DNA of 35,624 nucleotides from an uncultured SAR86 cluster bacterium (lineage in GTDB: Bacteria > Pseudomonadota > Gammaproteobacteria > Magnimaribacterales > AG-339-G14): positions 1-35,624 of the forward strand of contig CABYXE010000008.1 of NCBI GenBank assembly GCA_902522825.1, read 5' to 3'. Position 1 is the first letter of the stretch. Every line of letters begins with the position of its first letter. The notes under the pieces are model-generated. The model saw nothing but the letters and a program-made list of their open reading frames with translations, did no database searches and was not told the DNA's origin. Positions 25,151 through 33,546 of this stretch are shown one piece after another. The translations under genes were made by a program, and so were the position numbers.

Positions 25151-26200
25151 TTGAGTAAAATAAATTGGAAGTCATCAATTCTAAATAAAAGAAAAACGAT
25201 GAAAGACGCTATAAGTAATCTTGAAAAAGGTATGAATAGAATTTCTTTAATCGCAGATGATGCAGGTAATTTAGTTGGAACCATTACAGATGGAGATATT
25301 AGAAGAGCAATTTTAGCCAATCTTCCTATGGAAACTCTCGTAACAAAATTTATGAATAAAAATCCAATTTATATTGATTCAAATTTTGATAAAGAGTCTG
25401 TAATTAAATTAATGGAAAAAGAAGATATCTTTCAGGTACCTTTAGTTGATAAGAGAAAAAAAATATTGGGCTTAGAGACACTTCAACATCTACTGAAACA
25501 AGAAAAATTAGATAATCCAGTTTTTATAATGGCAGGCGGATTTGGAAAAAGGTTAAATCCTTTAACAAATAAGATTCCCAAGCCTCTTTTAAAAATTGGC
25601 TCAAAACCCATTTTGGAAAGAATAATATTAAAATTTATAGATAGAGGTTTTCATAAATTTTATATTTCAACTCACTATATGGCAGATAAGATTAAAAATT
25701 ACTTTAAAGATGGATCTGAATGGGGGGTCTCAATAAAATATATTCATGAAGAAAAGCCTTTAGGAACAGGAGGGGCTTTAGGATTGCTACCAAAATCAGA
25801 GATAAAAAAACCTTTAATCATGATGAATGGAGATTTGCTTTCGGAGGTAAATTTCAATGAACTATTAAGATTTCATAATGAAAAAAAAGGAACTGTCACC
25901 ATGGGAATATCACAATACGAATTTCAAATACCTTATGGCGTAGTTTTAAGAAAAAATGAAAAATTTATTAAAATAGAAGAAAAGCCTTCTCAAAAGTTTT
26001 TTGTTAATGCAGGAATTTATGTAGTAGACCCATCGACAGTTCATGAGCAGCGCGGAAATTCCTACTTAGACATGCCTACTTTGTTAAACGATATTGTTAA
26101 AAAAAAATATACAGTCAATGTTTTTCCAATTCATGAGTATTGGTTAGATATAGGTCAACCAAGAGACTTGAACAGAGCTAAAGAAAATTTAAAAGAATGA
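25151..26200 (+). CDS. ptmE: CBS-domain sugar-1-phosphate nucleotidyltransferase (PtmE/LegX-like)
   Basis: Two CBS motifs (about residues 8-115, with GTITDGDIRRAIL and FQVPLVDKRKKILG) precede a nucleotidyltransferase domain (from about 122) with the pyrophosphorylase signature MAGGFGKRLNPLTNKIPKP and EKPLGTGGAL. PtmE of Campylobacter jejuni has the same arrangement and makes GDP-glucosamine from glucosamine-1-phosphate for the legionaminic route. The 349-residue length fits. The CBS pair may sense adenine nucleotides, but that is only inferred. The start is TTG with a strong ribosome site; it overlaps ptmF as ATGA. Its presence argues that LegB here works on a GDP-sugar. Confidence 0.87.
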   Translation: MSKINWKSSILNKRKTMKDAISNLEKGMNRISLIADDAGNLVGTITDGDIRRAILANLPMETLVTKFMNKNPIYIDSNFDKESVIKLMEKEDIFQVPLVDKRKKILGLETLQHLLKQEKLDNPVFIMAGGFGKRLNPLTNKIPKPLLKIGSKPILERIILKFIDRGFHKFYISTHYMADKIKNYFKDGSEWGVSIKYIHEEKPLGTGGALGLLPKSEIKKPLIMMNGDLLSEVNFNELLRFHNEKKGTVTMGISQYEFQIPYGVVLRKNEKFIKIEEKPSQKFFVNAGIYVVDPSTVHEQRGNSYLDMPTLLNDIVKKKYTVNVFPIHEYWLDIGQPRDLNRAKENLKE

Positions 26201-27198
26201 AAAGTAGTCATTGTGATTATCTTGTTGTGGGAAATGGAAATATTGCTAAAAGACATATTGCAAATTTAAAAAAATTATTTCCAAAAAGCATTGTAGGAAA
26301 CATTTCTTCATCAGGAAGAAAGGTTAAAGATTCAGAAGCAGATATCATCTATGAAGATTTTAAATTAGCTGCAAACAATATAAAGAATTTTGCAATTATA
26401 GCTTCTCCTTCAAGTCGTCACTTAGAAAATGCTTTGCCATTGATGAAAAAGAATATTCCTTTGCTTATTGAAAAGCCTATTTCAAATAAATACAAAGTAG
26501 AGAAGTCGATAGAAAGATACCTGCTTAAAAACGAATTAATAATGGACGTTGGATATAATTTTAGATTTAACCCTTGCTTAATAGAATTCAAAAAGATCAT
26601 AGAAGAAAGAAAGCTAATTGGAAATTTTTTTTCTATTGTTACTCAAGTAGGTCAATATCTTCCTGACTGGAGAAATAATATTGATTACAGAAAAAGTGTA
26701 TCAGCTAATAAAAATCTTGGCGGAGGAGTTTTATTAGAATTAAGTCACGAATTAGACTATCTAACTTGGGTTTTTGGAAATTTTGAGTCTGTTTTTTGTA
26801 AAGTATCAAATTCAGGTTTTCTTGAAATAGACGTAGAAGACAATATTGATGCCGTTATCACAACGAAAAATAAAATTAATATTAATTTGCATATGGATTT
26901 TCTGCAAAGAGATCCTAAAAGAACGTGCGAAGTTCATGGACAAAAAGGAAGTATTACTTTGGATCTAATTAAAAATAACATAATTTTTAATGGACCTAAT
27001 AACACTGTTAAAAAAATCTATGAGAAAAAAAACTATAATAAAAATGAAATGTATTTAAATATGATCCTTCACTTTAAAGAAGTAAGTCAAAAACTAAAAA
27101 AACCTAAGGTTGGAATAAAAAATGCCTTGAACACTGTAAAACTCGTTGAGTTAATGAAAAAATCTTCGTTAGAAAAAAAAGTTATTGATCTTAAATGA
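26197..27198 (+). CDS. ptmF: Gfo/Idh/MocA-family oxidoreductase (PtmF-like)
   Basis: A 333-residue NAD(P)-dependent oxidoreductase. The Rossmann loop is VVGNGNIAKRHI (about residues 9-20), and LIEKPIS (about 90-96) is the EKP motif of the family with its catalytic lysine. GGGVLLELSHELDYLTWVFG contains the conserved histidine region. It lies between ptmE and legF, as ptmF does in Campylobacter jejuni. In that pathway PtmF and PtmA are placed in the supply of the glucosamine precursor, but the exact reaction is less certain than for the Leg enzymes, so I give family with confidence and role with caution. Confidence 0.82.
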   Translation: MKSSHCDYLVVGNGNIAKRHIANLKKLFPKSIVGNISSSGRKVKDSEADIIYEDFKLAANNIKNFAIIASPSSRHLENALPLMKKNIPLLIEKPISNKYKVEKSIERYLLKNELIMDVGYNFRFNPCLIEFKKIIEERKLIGNFFSIVTQVGQYLPDWRNNIDYRKSVSANKNLGGGVLLELSHELDYLTWVFGNFESVFCKVSNSGFLEIDVEDNIDAVITTKNKININLHMDFLQRDPKRTCEVHGQKGSITLDLIKNNIIFNGPNNTVKKIYEKKNYNKNEMYLNMILHFKEVSQKLKKPKVGIKNALNTVKLVELMKKSSLEKKVIDLK

Positions 27199-27204
27199 GA
27201 TGAT

Positions 27205-27894
27205 ATGAAAACAATTGCTTTTATATTTGCAAGAGGCGGCTCGAAAGGATTGCCAAAAAAAAATACTAGATTTTTAGGAGGGATTCCATTGATAGGTCAT
27301 TCAATTTTATTAGCTCAGAAAATAAAAGAAATTGATCAGATTTATGTTTCAACAGAGTCTCAGGAAATTAAAGAAATTGCGCTATCTTATGACGCTAAAA
27401 TAATTGATAGGCCACATGAACTAGCAGAGGATGATTCTTCAGAATGGCTAGCATGGAGACATGCTGTAAATTGGCTTAGAAATAAAAATATAACATTTGA
27501 TTGTTTCTTAAGCCTTCCAACTACATCTCCACTAAGATCAATAGAAGATGTAACCTCTTGTATAGAACTTTTTAAAAAAGGATCAGAAATGGTTATATCA
27601 GTTACAAAAGCAAATAGGAATCCAAGCTTTAATATGGTTTATAGAGATGAAGAGGGTATTTCTAGGTTAGCAAAGGATGGATCATACACTAGAAGACAAG
27701 ATGCTCCTGAGATTTATGACATCACTACTGTTGCTTATGTAACTAGTCCAGAAAATATAATTATAAACGATAATATTTTTTCAGGAGATACAAATTCGGT
27801 TATTATCCCAAAAGAGAGAGCAATTGATATAGACGATGAAATTGATTTTTTAATTGCTGAGACCCTTTATGAAAGAAACAAACAACTTAGATAA
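27205..27894 (+). CDS. legF: CMP-nonulosonic acid synthetase (LegF/PtmB/NeuA-type)
   Basis: Activates the nine-carbon acid with CTP so a glycosyltransferase can use it. The 229-residue protein begins IAFIFARGGSKGLPKKN, the CTP-binding signature of CMP-sugar synthetases, and has LPTTSPLRSIEDV and a conserved FSGDTNSVIIPKERAIDIDDEIDF end. It follows ptmF by six bases and its 3' end overlaps ptmA. In Campylobacter this position is ptmB (legF). Assignment to CMP-legionaminic rather than CMP-sialic or CMP-Kdo synthesis comes from the neighbouring genes. Confidence 0.9.
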   Translation: MKTIAFIFARGGSKGLPKKNTRFLGGIPLIGHSILLAQKIKEIDQIYVSTESQEIKEIALSYDAKIIDRPHELAEDDSSEWLAWRHAVNWLRNKNITFDCFLSLPTTSPLRSIEDVTSCIELFKKGSEMVISVTKANRNPSFNMVYRDEEGISRLAKDGSYTRRQDAPEIYDITTVAYVTSPENIIINDNIFSGDTNSVIIPKERAIDIDDEIDFLIAETLYERNKQLR

Positions 27895-28645
27895 AAAAAA
27901 TATTCTAATTTTTGGAGCAACAGGATTAATTGGAAAAGTATTAGTCAAAGAGTTTCTTTCCTTTGGCTCGTCTGTAATTGCAGTAGATATAGATTCAAAA
28001 GCTTTAAAAAATCAAAAAAATATATACGAAAACCTAAAATATCATTCTTTGGAAGCGGACATCACAAATTTGGATTCTATAACAAATATTTTTGACTACA
28101 CAGATAATAATATTGGAATCATAGATGCTGCAATTAATTTAACTTACCCAAAAAACAATAAATATGGTGAGCAATTTTGGGATGTAAGTTTTGATAGTTT
28201 TTCAGACAATGTATCTAACCATTTAGGAGGTTATTTTTTAATAATGCAACAGTGCGCAAAATACTCTCTAGATAACAAAATACCATTTTCTTTAGTTAAT
28301 TTTGCATCTATTTATGGTGTCATTGCTCCGAAATTTGATATTTACAAAAAAACTAATATGACCTTACCTGTTGAATATGCAGCAATAAAAGCAGCAATAA
28401 TTCACCTTTCATCCTACGTCTCCGCTTTGACAAAAGGATCTGAATTTAGAGTTAACTGCATAAGTCCAGGTGGAATATTAGATGGACAAGAGGAAGAATT
28501 TTTAAAAAATTATAAAGCTCACTCTAGAAAAAAAGGTATGCTAAATCCTCAAGATTTAATTGGAACTGTTGCCTTTTTATGCTCTGACTCATCCAAATAT
28601 ATTTGCGGACAAAATATTATTATTGATGATGGCTTTACACTTTGA
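27869..28645 (+). CDS. ptmA: Short-chain dehydrogenase/reductase (PtmA-like)
   Basis: SDR of 258 residues with NILIFGATGLIGKVLVKEF (nucleotide-binding, about residues 11-29), VNFASIYG (catalytic Ser region), Tyr-x3-Lys in VEYAAIKAA and ISPGGILDG. I choose the ATG at 27869, which gives a short leader before the Rossmann fold; a TTG at 27854 would add five residues. It overlaps legF by 26 bases, as ptmB-ptmA are adjacent in Campylobacter. It closes the biosynthetic run: the next gene begins 99 bases later. The precise substrate is uncertain, as for PtmF. Confidence 0.82.
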   Translation: MKETNNLDKKNILIFGATGLIGKVLVKEFLSFGSSVIAVDIDSKALKNQKNIYENLKYHSLEADITNLDSITNIFDYTDNNIGIIDAAINLTYPKNNKYGEQFWDVSFDSFSDNVSNHLGGYFLIMQQCAKYSLDNKIPFSLVNFASIYGVIAPKFDIYKKTNMTLPVEYAAIKAAIIHLSSYVSALTKGSEFRVNCISPGGILDGQEEEFLKNYKAHSRKKGMLNPQDLIGTVAFLCSDSSKYICGQNIIIDDGFTL

Positions 28646-28744
28646 CTCAAAATATTCATAAATGAAAAAAAAGATTAGAAAGTTATAAAAAAATAGTAAA
28701 AGTAAGTAATAAATTAATATCACCATTAAATAATTTTTTAAATA

Positions 28745-29851
28745 ATGTTCAAAAAGTCAATTTATATTTTATTAAATACTCTAATACTTTTATTCGTGTT
28801 GGATAATATATTATTCTTTTATCACGAAGATAATGCTGAATCAAAGTCAATAGTTTTTAGACATAGTTCTAATATGAATTATTTAGATAAGCCCTCGAAA
28901 TCATATATTCAAAATTCAAACAAAACTCTAAACAAAGAGTTTAATGAGTTTAGAACTTCTCCAGAAGGGTTTATTCTTCCAGCCGGAGGTGTTCCTGAAA
29001 ATGAATCCAAATGTTCCTTAATTTTTTTGGGAGGATCTTCAACTGAAAACAGATGGGTGCCAGAAAAAAAGAGATGGCCTACTTTAGTTGGAGACAAATT
29101 ATTCTTAAAAGGATTAAAAATAAATACGAAAAATTATGGAGTTGGAGGGCAAAATCTTCACCAAGCCTCACTGAAATATTTAGCATACATCAGTGAAGAG
29201 AAACCTGATTATATTTTTATTATGCATGAAGCAAACGATTTATCTAAATTTTTTAAGGGTGGATACAATGTAAGGGAAGGGTCTTTGCATAATTCATATG
29301 ATGTTTCAGAAAATAGAATAAATTTCAAGACAAGATTAAATAATGTCCTAGTAAATCTATTTCCTTTTTCTTATAGGAGTTATAAAGCCATAGTTAATGA
29401 GAACTTTTATCAGGGCTCAGAAAGATTAAAATCAAAAGAATATATTGGCCTTGAACCTATTCAAGCTGCAGAGGCCTTTTTTTTAAGGATAAGTATTATC
29501 TATGAAATTGTTAAAGCGAATAACGGAAAGGTGTTTTTGATAGAGTATCCTGAAATTTATAAAAATGTTCTATTTGGCTCCAATGAATTAAATAAAAATG
29601 TTAAGTTAAAATTAATAAAAGAATTAAACAATAACGGCTTATCTAAAAGCGAGTTTCTTGATTACGTTTTAAAATTTAGAATGCATTTATATTCAAAGAT
29701 TCAAGAAAGTAATATTTCTCTTATAAAATTCGATCAAGATTTCCTAGAAAAACATTTTTATGACGCAATTCATTTTAATGAAGAAGGAGCAGATTACTTT
29801 TCATCTCTGTTAGCAACAAAGATATTTAACAAAGTTGAATGTAAAAATTAA
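28745..29851 (+). CDS. Membrane-anchored SGNH/GDSL-type hydrolase
   Basis: A 368-residue protein with one N-terminal membrane segment (about 5-26) and a periplasmic or extracellular SGNH domain. The nucleophile block reads FLGGSSTEN (GGSS at 96-99, replacing the usual GDS), GVGGQN is a possible oxyanion block, HEANDL carries the Asn of block III, and DAIHFNEEG gives Asp340 and His343 of block V. Proteins of this kind remove or add acyl groups on sugars. It lies between the nonulosonic pathway and the carbamoyltransferase set, so a glycan acetyl/acyl modification is a fair inference. No specific gene name can be given. Confidence 0.78.
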   Translation: MFKKSIYILLNTLILLFVLDNILFFYHEDNAESKSIVFRHSSNMNYLDKPSKSYIQNSNKTLNKEFNEFRTSPEGFILPAGGVPENESKCSLIFLGGSSTENRWVPEKKRWPTLVGDKLFLKGLKINTKNYGVGGQNLHQASLKYLAYISEEKPDYIFIMHEANDLSKFFKGGYNVREGSLHNSYDVSENRINFKTRLNNVLVNLFPFSYRSYKAIVNENFYQGSERLKSKEYIGLEPIQAAEAFFLRISIIYEIVKANNGKVFLIEYPEIYKNVLFGSNELNKNVKLKLIKELNNNGLSKSEFLDYVLKFRMHLYSKIQESNISLIKFDQDFLEKHFYDAIHFNEEGADYFSSLLATKIFNKVECKN

Positions 29852-29904
29852 TTTTTTTATTTTTTTAAACCAAATAAGATTATAATAAATTTATTTCGTA
29901 AACG

Positions 29905-30300
29905 ATGGATTTTAAATCAAATATTGAACAATCCCAAAGTTCAAATAAAAGTTTTGGACTAGTTTTTGGGACTGTGTTTGCTTTGATCTCTCTTTATAGT
30001 TTTTTTTGGATTCAATCTTTTTTTTATTTATTTTTTCTATTAAGTTCTCTGTTTTTCTTTTTTTCTTTCTTTTACTCTAAGTTTTTAGCTATTCCTAATA
30101 AAATTTGGACTAATTTTGGTATAGCTCTTGGCCATATAGTCTCTTTTATAATAATGGCTTTTATATTTTATTTTCTTTTTTTTCCTTTAGGTTTTATTTT
30201 GAAACTCTTTAAGTCTATTGACAGGAATAAATTTGATGTTTCACCCGAAAGTTATTGGAAAAAGAAAGAAAAATTAGGCACTATGAAAGATCAGTTTTAA
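29905..30300 (+). CDS. SxtJ-like membrane protein
   Basis: A 131-residue very hydrophobic protein, with three to four membrane segments at about 17-55 and 70-102, then a soluble tail (DRNKFDVSPESYWKKKEK). The tail with S-x-W/Y-x3, and the position just before a DUF5989 peptide and a carbamoyltransferase, match the SxtJ family named after the saxitoxin cluster. Its biochemical function is unknown; co-occurrence suggests it anchors or assists the carbamoyltransferase at the membrane. A TATAAT at 29881-29886 lies just upstream but has no good -35. Confidence 0.72.
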   Translation: MDFKSNIEQSQSSNKSFGLVFGTVFALISLYSFFWIQSFFYLFFLLSSLFFFFSFFYSKFLAIPNKIWTNFGIALGHIVSFIIMAFIFYFLFFPLGFILKLFKSIDRNKFDVSPESYWKKKEKLGTMKDQF

Positions 30301-30301
30301 A

Positions 30302-30454
30302 ATGATTAGTCTAATAAAAGAAATATGGAAATTCCTTAAAGTAAGAAAAAAATACTGGTTAGCTCCAATCTTTATAATCCTTTTTTTATTTGGAAGTTTG
30401 ATAGTTCTTAGTCAAGGTTCCGCTGTAGCTCCTTTTATCTATACTCTTTTTTAA
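30302..30454 (+). CDS. DUF5989-type 50-residue membrane peptide
   Basis: Small gene of 50 codons, easy to miss. It reads MISLIKEIWKFLKVRKKYW, then a hydrophobic segment (about 20-37), and ends GSAVAPFIYTLF. The amphipathic basic N-terminus, single membrane helix and GSAxAPFIYTLF ending are the signature of DUF5989 peptides, which sit beside SxtJ-type proteins and NodU-type carbamoyltransferases in many bacteria. It starts one base after the SxtJ-like stop and ends six bases before the carbamoyltransferase, so it is certainly part of the same transcript. Function unknown. Confidence 0.8.
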   Translation: MISLIKEIWKFLKVRKKYWLAPIFIILFLFGSLIVLSQGSAVAPFIYTLF

Positions 30455-30460
30455 AGATAT

Positions 30461-32299
30461 ATGACTGCTATATTAGGAATATCAGCTTTTTATCATGATA
30501 GTGCTGCGTGCCTGATTATTGATGGTGAAATAATTTCTGCTGTTCAAGAGGAAAGATTTACAAGAATTAAGCACGATGCAAGCTATCCAAAGAATGCTAT
30601 CGAAAGTTTATTAATTCAATCTAACTTAAATTTGAGCGATATAGACTTTGTAGTCTTTTACGAAAAACCTTTGTTAAAATTTGAAAGACTTTTAGAAACC
30701 TATTTAGTTAATGCCCCGAAAGGCTTTAGATCTTTTAGAATGGCAATGCCTGTTTGGTTGAGAGAAAAATTATTTTTAAAATATCAATTAACTACAAAAT
30801 TAAAGTTGTTAGATAAAAATTTTGACGAAAATAAATTATATTTTCCCGAACACCATTTTAGTCATGCCGCTAGCGCATTTTATCCATCTCCTTTTGAGGA
30901 GGCAGTTGTCTTAACGCTTGATGGAGTGGGAGAGTGGGCAACTACTACAGTTGGAATAGGAAGAGCCAATAAATTAGAAATCCTTAAAGAGATACATTTT
31001 CCTGATTCTATAGGACTTTTATATTCTGCAATTACTTATTATCTTGGCTTTAGAGTGAATAGTGGGGAATATAAAGTGATGGGGTTAGCTCCATATGGGG
31101 AAAGTAAATATAAAGATTTGATTTTAAATAATTTGATTGATCTCAAAGATGACGGCTCATTTAAATTGAATCAAGAATATTTTAATTATGCAGCTGGAAC
31201 TACAATGGTAAATGAGAAATTTTGCAATCTTTTTGGAGAGCCTGTTAGGGAAAGCGAAAATTCTCTGCTTACTCAGTTTCATATGGATATGGCAGCAAGT
31301 ATTCAGGAAGTCATAGAAGAAATAGTTTTAAAGATTTCATTTTATTTAAAAAAAACGTATCAAATAGAAAATCTTTGTCTTGCAGGAGGCGTTGCACTAA
31401 ATTGTGTTGCTAATGGAAAAATTTTAAGAGAAAAAATATTTAAAGATATATGGATTCAACCCGCAGCTGGAGATGCAGGCGGTGCTCTCGGAGGCGCTCT
31501 AGGATTATGGTATCAAGAGCTGAATAACGAAAGAGTTGTTTTGCCAAAAAAAGATTCTATGAAAGGATCATACTTAGGTCCAAAATTTTCTGATCAAGAA
31601 ATAGAAAGAGAATTAATTAATTTGAAGGCAAATTATGATCACTTATCCGAAGATCAGATGATTGAAAAAACTTCTTTAGCTTTATTGAATGGAGAAGCTG
31701 TTGGCTGGTTTCAAGGAAGAATGGAATTTGGACCTAGAGCTTTAGGCGGTAGATCAATTTTAGGCGATCCTAGATCAGAGCAAATGCAAAAATTATTAAA
31801 TTTGAAAGTAAAATTTAGAGAAAGTTTTCGTCCATTTGCTCCTTCTATTTTGAGAGAAGATTTAAATAAGTGGTTTAAACTAAATTGCGATAGTCCATAC
31901 ATGCTTCTAGTTGATGAGATAGACGAAGACTTGAAACTTGAGATGTCAATTGATCAAAAAAAATTATTTGGAATTGATAAATTAAATATAAAAAGGTCCG
32001 AAATTCCGGCAGTTACTCACGTTGATTATTCTGCAAGGATTCAAACAGTCCATGAAGAAACTAACCCTATTTATCATAAATTGCTTACAGCTTTTAAAAA
32101 AAAGACAAATTGTCCGGTTTTAGTAAATACTTCTTTTAATGTAAGAGGAGAACCAATCGTCGGCTCGCCTTCCGATGCCTTTAAATGTTTTATGGGAACA
32201 GATATGGAATTCTTGGCTATAGGAAATTTTGTTTTAAGAAAAGATGATCAGAAAGAATCCTTAAAAGAAAACTATAAAGATAAATATGAACTTGACTAG
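30461..32299 (+). CDS. NodU/CmcH-family carbamoyltransferase
   Basis: Transfers a carbamoyl group from carbamoyl phosphate, by way of carbamoyl-AMP, to a hydroxyl on a sugar or other product. The 612 residues are the usual length. The N-terminal Kae1-like domain has LGISAFYHDSAACLI, EERFTRIKHDA, HHFSHAASAFYPSPFEEA and LTLDGVGEW. The C-terminal YrdC-like part has FGPRALGGRSILGDPR, FRPFAPSIL and VNTSFNVRGEPIVGSPSDA. It follows the SxtJ-like and DUF5989 genes and overlaps the next SGNH gene by 14 bases. In a surface-glycan locus the likely acceptor is a sugar residue of the glycan; which one cannot be told. Confidence 0.92.
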   Translation: MTAILGISAFYHDSAACLIIDGEIISAVQEERFTRIKHDASYPKNAIESLLIQSNLNLSDIDFVVFYEKPLLKFERLLETYLVNAPKGFRSFRMAMPVWLREKLFLKYQLTTKLKLLDKNFDENKLYFPEHHFSHAASAFYPSPFEEAVVLTLDGVGEWATTTVGIGRANKLEILKEIHFPDSIGLLYSAITYYLGFRVNSGEYKVMGLAPYGESKYKDLILNNLIDLKDDGSFKLNQEYFNYAAGTTMVNEKFCNLFGEPVRESENSLLTQFHMDMAASIQEVIEEIVLKISFYLKKTYQIENLCLAGGVALNCVANGKILREKIFKDIWIQPAAGDAGGALGGALGLWYQELNNERVVLPKKDSMKGSYLGPKFSDQEIERELINLKANYDHLSEDQMIEKTSLALLNGEAVGWFQGRMEFGPRALGGRSILGDPRSEQMQKLLNLKVKFRESFRPFAPSILREDLNKWFKLNCDSPYMLLVDEIDEDLKLEMSIDQKKLFGIDKLNIKRSEIPAVTHVDYSARIQTVHEETNPIYHKLLTAFKKKTNCPVLVNTSFNVRGEPIVGSPSDAFKCFMGTDMEFLAIGNFVLRKDDQKESLKENYKDKYELD

Positions 32300-33542
32300 C
32301 CTATTAATTTTTCTATCCATTAATTGGGTTTTAATTTTCTTTATATGTTTTTTTGCTATTTTAATTTTTTTAATTTTTGCAAAAAAATTTAATTTACTTA
32401 CTTTATTTTTAAGTTTATATTTTTCTTTTTTTTTAATATCAATTTTTTTATTTCCTGAAAGTCAGATCTATATAACTCAGTTAAAAAAAGAATTCTTAGA
32501 GGAAAATAAAGGAGCTAGCTTAGATTTTTTCCCTTCAAGCTTTCTGAGAACTGTAGATGGAAGAGGCAAACAAAATATTTTTTCTCATAGCAAAAAATTA
32601 ATAAGTCCAATTGAGTTTCCTTTATCTGGAGCGAAAAGAAAAACAACAATTTTTTGCAAAGAAGATGAAATCTTGGTTTCTTATGAGTCAGATAGATTTG
32701 GATTTAGAAATAAAGATTCCTTATGGGAAGAAAAAAAACAGGATATATTAATATTAGGTGATTCTTTTGCTCATGGAGCATGTGTAGATAATTCTATAAG
32801 TGAAAACTTAAATAAGAAGTCAATTAATTCAATTTCTTTGGGTCAAGGAGGGAATGGATTATTAACTAGTTATGCAGTTAATAAAGAATATATTTCTGAT
32901 TATCAAGCAAACATTACTTATCTTCTAATCTATTACAATGACTACTCAAGAGAGGAAGGGCATCCACTATTGATAGATTTCGAAAGAGAGATAAAAAATA
33001 CTACTTTGAAGAAAACGTTATTGGAAAAGGATTTTACACAAGGTTATTTTAATGAGGAAAACCTAAATAACTTAAATTTATATTATGAAGTTATTACTAA
33101 AAATTTTATAAATCAAAACAGACTAAATTATAATAAGTATTTATATGTTTTATCTTTGAAACCTCTACTAGAATTTATCAACAATATATATACGCTTGAG
33201 TTGTCATCTTCTATGAGATATTTATCAAAGAAGAATGAATTGTTATTTATTCAAACCTTAAATTCTTTAAATAATATCAACAATAAAAGAATTTTTTATA
33301 TTATTTTGCCTAATAAAAGATGCTTTTCTAATGAATTTTCAGAAATTAATTATTTAAAGTCCAATCTAATCCATTCTGAAATTAATGAAAACCAAATATT
33401 AGATTTATCAAAAAAAATGTGTAATAAAACTTATTTTGCTTTCAATGGTGTTCACTTTAACAAAGATGGATATGAAAAAATTTCAAATATTATATATAAA
33501 CACTATATCGATAACCTCTATGAAAAAATTAGTTTAAAATAA
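32286..33542 (+). CDS. SGNH-hydrolase-like protein with two N-terminal membrane segments
   Basis: A 418-residue protein with hydrophobic segments at about 5-31 and 36-56, then a soluble domain. ILGDSFAHG gives the nucleophile block (Gly158, Asp159, Ser160), GQGGNG a probable oxyanion block, YYNDYSREE a block III-like Asn, and a C-terminal GVHFNKDGY the catalytic His390. At the position of the block V Asp the sequence has Asn387 (NGVH), so the usual Asp-x-x-His dyad is altered. It overlaps the carbamoyltransferase by 14 bases. This layout resembles proteins in carbamoyltransferase/acyl-modification clusters of exopolysaccharides; I do not recognise a named gene. Confidence 0.7.
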   Translation: MNLTSLLIFLSINWVLIFFICFFAILIFLIFAKKFNLLTLFLSLYFSFFLISIFLFPESQIYITQLKKEFLEENKGASLDFFPSSFLRTVDGRGKQNIFSHSKKLISPIEFPLSGAKRKTTIFCKEDEILVSYESDRFGFRNKDSLWEEKKQDILILGDSFAHGACVDNSISENLNKKSINSISLGQGGNGLLTSYAVNKEYISDYQANITYLLIYYNDYSREEGHPLLIDFEREIKNTTLKKTLLEKDFTQGYFNEENLNNLNLYYEVITKNFINQNRLNYNKYLYVLSLKPLLEFINNIYTLELSSSMRYLSKKNELLFIQTLNSLNNINNKRIFYIILPNKRCFSNEFSEINYLKSNLIHSEINENQILDLSKKMCNKTYFAFNGVHFNKDGYEKISNIIYKHYIDNLYEKISLK

Positions 33543-33546
33543 AGCT

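Noticed and set aside
28667-28802. Start-less frame (RLESYKKIVKVSNKLISP and onward) between ptmA and the SGNH gene
   Set aside because: No start codon, low complexity AT-rich composition, and it runs into the coding start of the SGNH gene in another frame; no family resemblance I can name.
29858-29886. Promoter candidate with TATAAT at 29881-29886 before the SxtJ-like gene
   Set aside because: The -10 is perfect but the -35 region is only T-rich with no match worth reporting, and TATAAT occurs by chance often in such AT-rich DNA.
29852-29904. T-rich run after the first SGNH gene as a terminator
   Set aside because: No stable inverted repeat precedes the T tracts, so a Rho-independent terminator is not supported.
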